Source: Ardenticatenales bacterium (GTDB lineage Bacteria > Chloroflexota > Anaerolineae > Ardenticatenales > Ardenticatenaceae). Taken from it: a stretch of DNA of 8,386 nucleotides. Made by a program: the position numbers and the translations under genes. Under the pieces are notes generated by a model, which did no database searches, was not told the DNA's origin, and saw only the letters and a list, made by a program, of their open reading frames with translations. Of the stretch, positions 6,423 through 8,386 are shown piece by piece. Location: NCBI GenBank assembly GCA_013812995.1, contig JACCSL010000588.1, forward strand, positions 1-8,386, written 5' to 3'. Within the stretch, counting starts at the first letter, position 1. Every line of letters starts with the position of its first letter.

Positions 6423-6451
6423 ACTATAAGAGGGGCATCAGCGAAAGTCAA
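6423..6451 (-). promoter_or_regulatory. Strong sigma70-type promoter of the GH13 gene
   Basis: On the minus strand TTGACT (6446-6451) and TATAGT (6423-6428), each one base off consensus, are separated by exactly 17 bases. Transcription would start near 6416, leaving a leader of about 30 bases with AAGGA before the ATG. The -35 box begins only six bases beyond the T-tract of the upstream rpsT terminator. Confidence 0.85.
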
Positions 6452-6457
6452 CAGGGG

Positions 6458-6498
6458 AAAAAGCAAAAAGACACCGGGAGGGTGAACTCGGTGTCTTT
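6458..6498 (-). terminator. Rho-independent terminator of rpsT
   Basis: AAAGACACCG (6467-6476) and CGGTGTCTTT (6489-6498) form a perfect 10-bp stem with a 12-base loop. On the minus strand the stem runs into the T-rich tail TTTTTGCTTTTT. It lies about 64 bases after the rpsT stop and closes the rpsT transcript immediately before the GH13 promoter. Confidence 0.87.
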
Positions 6499-6561
6499 CG
6501 GCAAAGAATTTAGGATGGCTTGCAGAAAGCCCAGCCAACGAAAGGTGCAACGCCGCTTTGG

Positions 6562-6834
6562 CTAGGCCCCTGCGCGAAGGCGGTTGAAAGCTGCCATCAG
6601 ACGCGACTTGCGGCGCGCGGCATTGTTGGCGTGGATGACGCCCTTGGAGGCGGCGACGTCCAGCGCAGCGCAGGCGCTTTGAACGGCTGTTTCAGCGGTG
6701 CTCGCGTTGCCAGAGGCCAGCGCAGTGCGCGCCTTCTTGACGGCAGTACGCGAGCCACTGATGTAGCGGCGGTTGCGCAGGCGGGCGCGCTCGTTCTGGC
6801 CGATGCGCTTCTGTGCGGATTTGGTATTTGCCAC
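6562..6834 (-). CDS. rpsT: 30S ribosomal protein S20
   Basis: A 90-residue, very basic, all-helical ribosomal protein that binds 16S rRNA early in assembly of the small subunit. The N-terminus ANTKSAQKRIGQNERARLRN (2-21) and the C-terminal stretch KGVIHANNAARRKSRL (64-79) are characteristic of S20, and the length is normal. The start is GTG at 6834, supported by AAGGAG (6844-6849) nine bases upstream. The frame stays open far upstream, to an ATG at 7077 inside murJ on the other strand, but that extension has no S20 homology and would cross this gene's own promoter. A rare start codon is also known for E. coli rpsT (UUG), where it bears on autoregulation. The gene is monocistronic, with its own promoter and terminator. 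Confidence 0.97.
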   Translation of the reverse strand: MANTKSAQKRIGQNERARLRNRRYISGSRTAVKKARTALASGNASTAETAVQSACAALDVAASKGVIHANNAARRKSRLMAAFNRLRAGA

Positions 6835-6843
6835 AGATTGTTT

Positions 6844-6849
6844 CTCCTT
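6844..6849 (-). promoter_or_regulatory. Ribosome binding site fixing the GTG start of rpsT
   Basis: The minus strand reads AAGGAG here, a strong Shine-Dalgarno sequence nine bases before the GTG at 6834. There is no ATG close by in the frame, so this site settles the start in favour of GTG. Confidence 0.85.
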
Positions 6850-6872
6850 TCTTCTTGATTTTCCAACGCACG

Positions 6873-6901
6873 ATTGTACAGAAAATCCCCTGGCTTGTCC
6901 A
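6873..6901 (-). promoter_or_regulatory. Sigma70-type promoter of rpsT
   Basis: On the minus strand TGGACA (6896-6901) and TACAAT (6873-6878), each 5 of 6 to consensus, are separated by 17 bases. The start would be near 6866, with a leader of about 30 bases carrying the AAGGAG site. The -35 box coincides with the -35 region expected for the divergent murJ promoter. Confidence 0.82.
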
Positions 6902-6917
6902 GTTTTTCCCGCTTCTG

Positions 6918-6926
6918 TGCTATTAT
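6918..6926 (+). promoter_or_regulatory. Extended -10 promoter of murJ
   Basis: TGCTATTAT is an extended -10 element (TGn followed by TATTAT at 6921-6926). No good -35 box sits 17 bases upstream, which is tolerable for an extended -10 promoter. Transcription would begin at about 6932-6935, at or just before the ATG at 6935, implying a leaderless mRNA. Confidence 0.55.
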
Positions 6927-6934
6927 CCCGCCCT

Positions 6935-8386
6935 ATGAGCACAAAATCCCTAGCTACCCCTTCTTCAACCACTGCCAGGCATGTGGCACGCGCGGCCACC
7001 ATTGTGATGCTTGCGTTCATTGTCAGTCGCGTGCTGGGCCTCGTGCGGGCGTCGGTGATCGCCGAGCGATTTGCCACCGTCGATACCTACGGGGCCTACC
7101 TGGCCGCGTTCCGCCTCCCCGATCTGATTTTCAATCTGATCGCCGGGGGGGCGCTCGCCAGCGCCTTTCTCCCTACGTTCACGACCTTCCTCACCCGTGA
7201 CGAGCATGAGCAGGGATGGCGGCTGGCCAGTGCGATTGCCAACTGGATGCTGCTCCTTCTAGGGCTGGCTGCGACCCTGGCCGCGATCTTCGCGCCGTGG
7301 CTCGTGGCGAACATCATTGCACCGGGCTTCGACCCGGAGATGGTGCAGCTCACCGCGAACCTGATGCGCTTCATGCTCATCTCGACAGTGATCTTCAGCC
7401 TTAGCGGGCTGATTATGAGCATCCTGAATGCGTTCGAGCACTTTCTGACGCCCGCCATCGCGCCAGTGATGTACAACCTGGGGATTCTTTTCGGGGCGAT
7501 CTTTCTGGCACCGAGCATGGGCATCTACGGGTTGGCCTGGGGGGTCGTGCTGGGGGCGGTGGCGCACGCGCTGGTCCAGTTGCCTGCGCTTCATCGTTTT
7601 GGGATTCGCTACGTTCCCATCCTTGGCCTGGGCGATCATCATATCAAAGAGAGTGTGATGCGCGTCGGCCGACTGATGGGGCCGCGCGTGCTGGGTGCCG
7701 CGGTGGTGCAGCTCATGTTTCTGAGCAACACCATCATCGCCTCGTTCTACGCCCCCTCCGTGATTGCCGCACTGGACTATGCCTGGCTCCTGATGCTGCT
7801 CCCGCACGGGGTCTTTGCCTCTTCCGTCGCGACGGTTATTTTCCCGACCTTCAGCCGGATGGCGGCCAAGGGCGACGAGAGGGGAATGCGGGCCGCCCTG
7901 GCGCAGACGCTGCGCGCGGTGCTCTTCGTGGCACTGCCGTCAGCGGTGGGGTTGCTTCTGCTGCGCGTGCCCATCATTCAGCTTCTCTTCGAGCATGGAC
8001 AATTTACGGAAGAGAGTACGCTCGCAGTGGCCTGGGCGCTGACCTTCTACGCGCCGGGGCTGATTGCTCACTCGATGATGGAGATCATGAACCGCGCCTT
8101 CTTTGCCCTGCAAGACACGGTGACGCCGGTGATGATCGGGGTCGTCGCCATGCTCGCCAACATCGCGTTGAGCCTTTTGCTGATTCCGTACATTGGCGAC
8201 CCCGCCTCGCTGGTGCAGGGTCCGCAGGGCGCGCTGGCGCTGGCAAACACCCTGGCAGCCACGGTGGAGATGGTGGTGTTGCTCTGGCTACTGCGCCAGA
8301 AGATGGGTGGCATTGAGGGCAGAGCCCTTGCCCATCACGCGGGACGATTGGCGATTGCCGCTGGCGGGATGGGGCTGGCGCTGTGG
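6935..8386 (+). CDS. murJ: MurJ/MviN-like lipid II flippase, 3' end beyond window
   Basis: The plus strand is open for 484 codons from ATG 6935 to the last base. The product is a polytopic membrane protein of the MOP superfamily (MurJ/MviN), proposed to flip lipid II across the membrane for peptidoglycan synthesis. Landmarks are SRVLGLVR (31-38), FRLPD (59-63), GGALASAFLPTF (71-82), APGF (129-132), MGP (248-250) and FEHGQFT (352-358). At least eleven hydrophobic segments are visible. MurJ is usually slightly over 500 residues, so only the last helix or two are missing. By eye against E. coli MurJ, Arg18 and Arg24 are kept (Arg32, Arg38), but other charged cavity residues are replaced: Arg52/Arg53 by Phe66/Asn67, and Asp269/Arg270 by Trp284/Leu285. 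No Shine-Dalgarno sequence precedes the start. It is divergent from rpsT. Family is firm; lipid II as substrate is inferred. Confidence 0.93.
   Translation, partial: MSTKSLATPSSTTARHVARAATIVMLAFIVSRVLGLVRASVIAERFATVDTYGAYLAAFRLPDLIFNLIAGGALASAFLPTFTTFLTRDEHEQGWRLASAIANWMLLLLGLAATLAAIFAPWLVANIIAPGFDPEMVQLTANLMRFMLISTVIFSLSGLIMSILNAFEHFLTPAIAPVMYNLGILFGAIFLAPSMGIYGLAWGVVLGAVAHALVQLPALHRFGIRYVPILGLGDHHIKESVMRVGRLMGPRVLGAAVVQLMFLSNTIIASFYAPSVIAALDYAWLLMLLPHGVFASSVATVIFPTFSRMAAKGDERGMRAALAQTLRAVLFVALPSAVGLLLLRVPIIQLLFEHGQFTEESTLAVAWALTFYAPGLIAHSMMEIMNRAFFALQDTVTPVMIGVVAMLANIALSLLLIPYIGDPASLVQGPQGALALANTLAATVEMVVLLWLLRQKMGGIEGRALAHHAGRLAIAAGGMGLALW

Noticed and set aside
6533..6563. AGCCAA/TTGGCT inverted repeat just after rpsT
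   Set aside because: Only six pairs with a 19-base loop and no T-tract; the strong terminator at 6458-6498 already explains transcript ending.
6835..7077. N-terminal extension of rpsT to an ATG at 7077
   Set aside because: It would cross the rpsT promoter and ribosome binding site and run antisense into murJ. S20 proteins begin at the GTG-encoded residue at 6834.
7259..7807. Minus-strand open frame of 182 codons inside murJ
   Set aside because: Antisense to a clear membrane protein. It is His/Arg/Gln-rich, which is what the complement of a Leu/Val/Ala-rich membrane gene gives.

Overview
The window looks like ordinary chromosome from a GC-rich bacterium, most likely Chloroflexota. This is inferred from gene content, not from a database search. 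The pointers are two lipoproteins with lipoboxes, an ECF sigma factor fused by a 4-base overlap to a membrane protein of the DUF5667/DUF5666 kind, and a MurJ-like protein with an unusual cavity. No phage, insertion sequence, CRISPR or tRNA was seen. All intergenic gaps are under 300 bases.

Layout. (1) 1-2210, minus: a tight three-gene operon. In transcription order it encodes a solute-binding lipoprotein, an inositol-monophosphatase-family phosphatase (ATGA overlap) and, 9 bases on, the first 27 codons of a lipoprotein cut by the window edge. Its promoter (TTGGCG-17-TATACT) carries a perfect 7-bp dyad over the -35 box. (2) 2427-3095, plus: a divergent orphan OmpR/PhoB-type regulator whose receiver has lost the acidic pair. 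It ends at a strong bidirectional terminator. (3) 3145-4448, minus: ECF sigma factor followed by its overlapping membrane partner, a likely anti-sigma factor. (4) 4548-6386, minus: an intracellular GH13 alpha-glucan hydrolase with its own near-consensus promoter and terminator. (5) 6562-6834, minus: rpsT (ribosomal protein S20) with a GTG start. (6) 6935-8386, plus: murJ/mviN-like lipid flippase, open to the right edge (484 codons), divergent from rpsT and apparently leaderless.

How they fit together: there is no single pathway. The first operon suggests uptake or sensing of a sugar or phosphorylated polyol followed by intracellular dephosphorylation, but no ABC permease is in view. The regulator and the sigma/anti-sigma pair are separate signalling units. 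The amylase is an independent cytosolic enzyme, and rpsT/murJ are housekeeping genes. I do not see a clearly new multi-gene system. The observations most worth testing are the degenerate receiver, the operator over the first operon's promoter, the loss of the charged cavity residues in MurJ, and the sigma factor's possible self-recognised, near-leaderless promoter.
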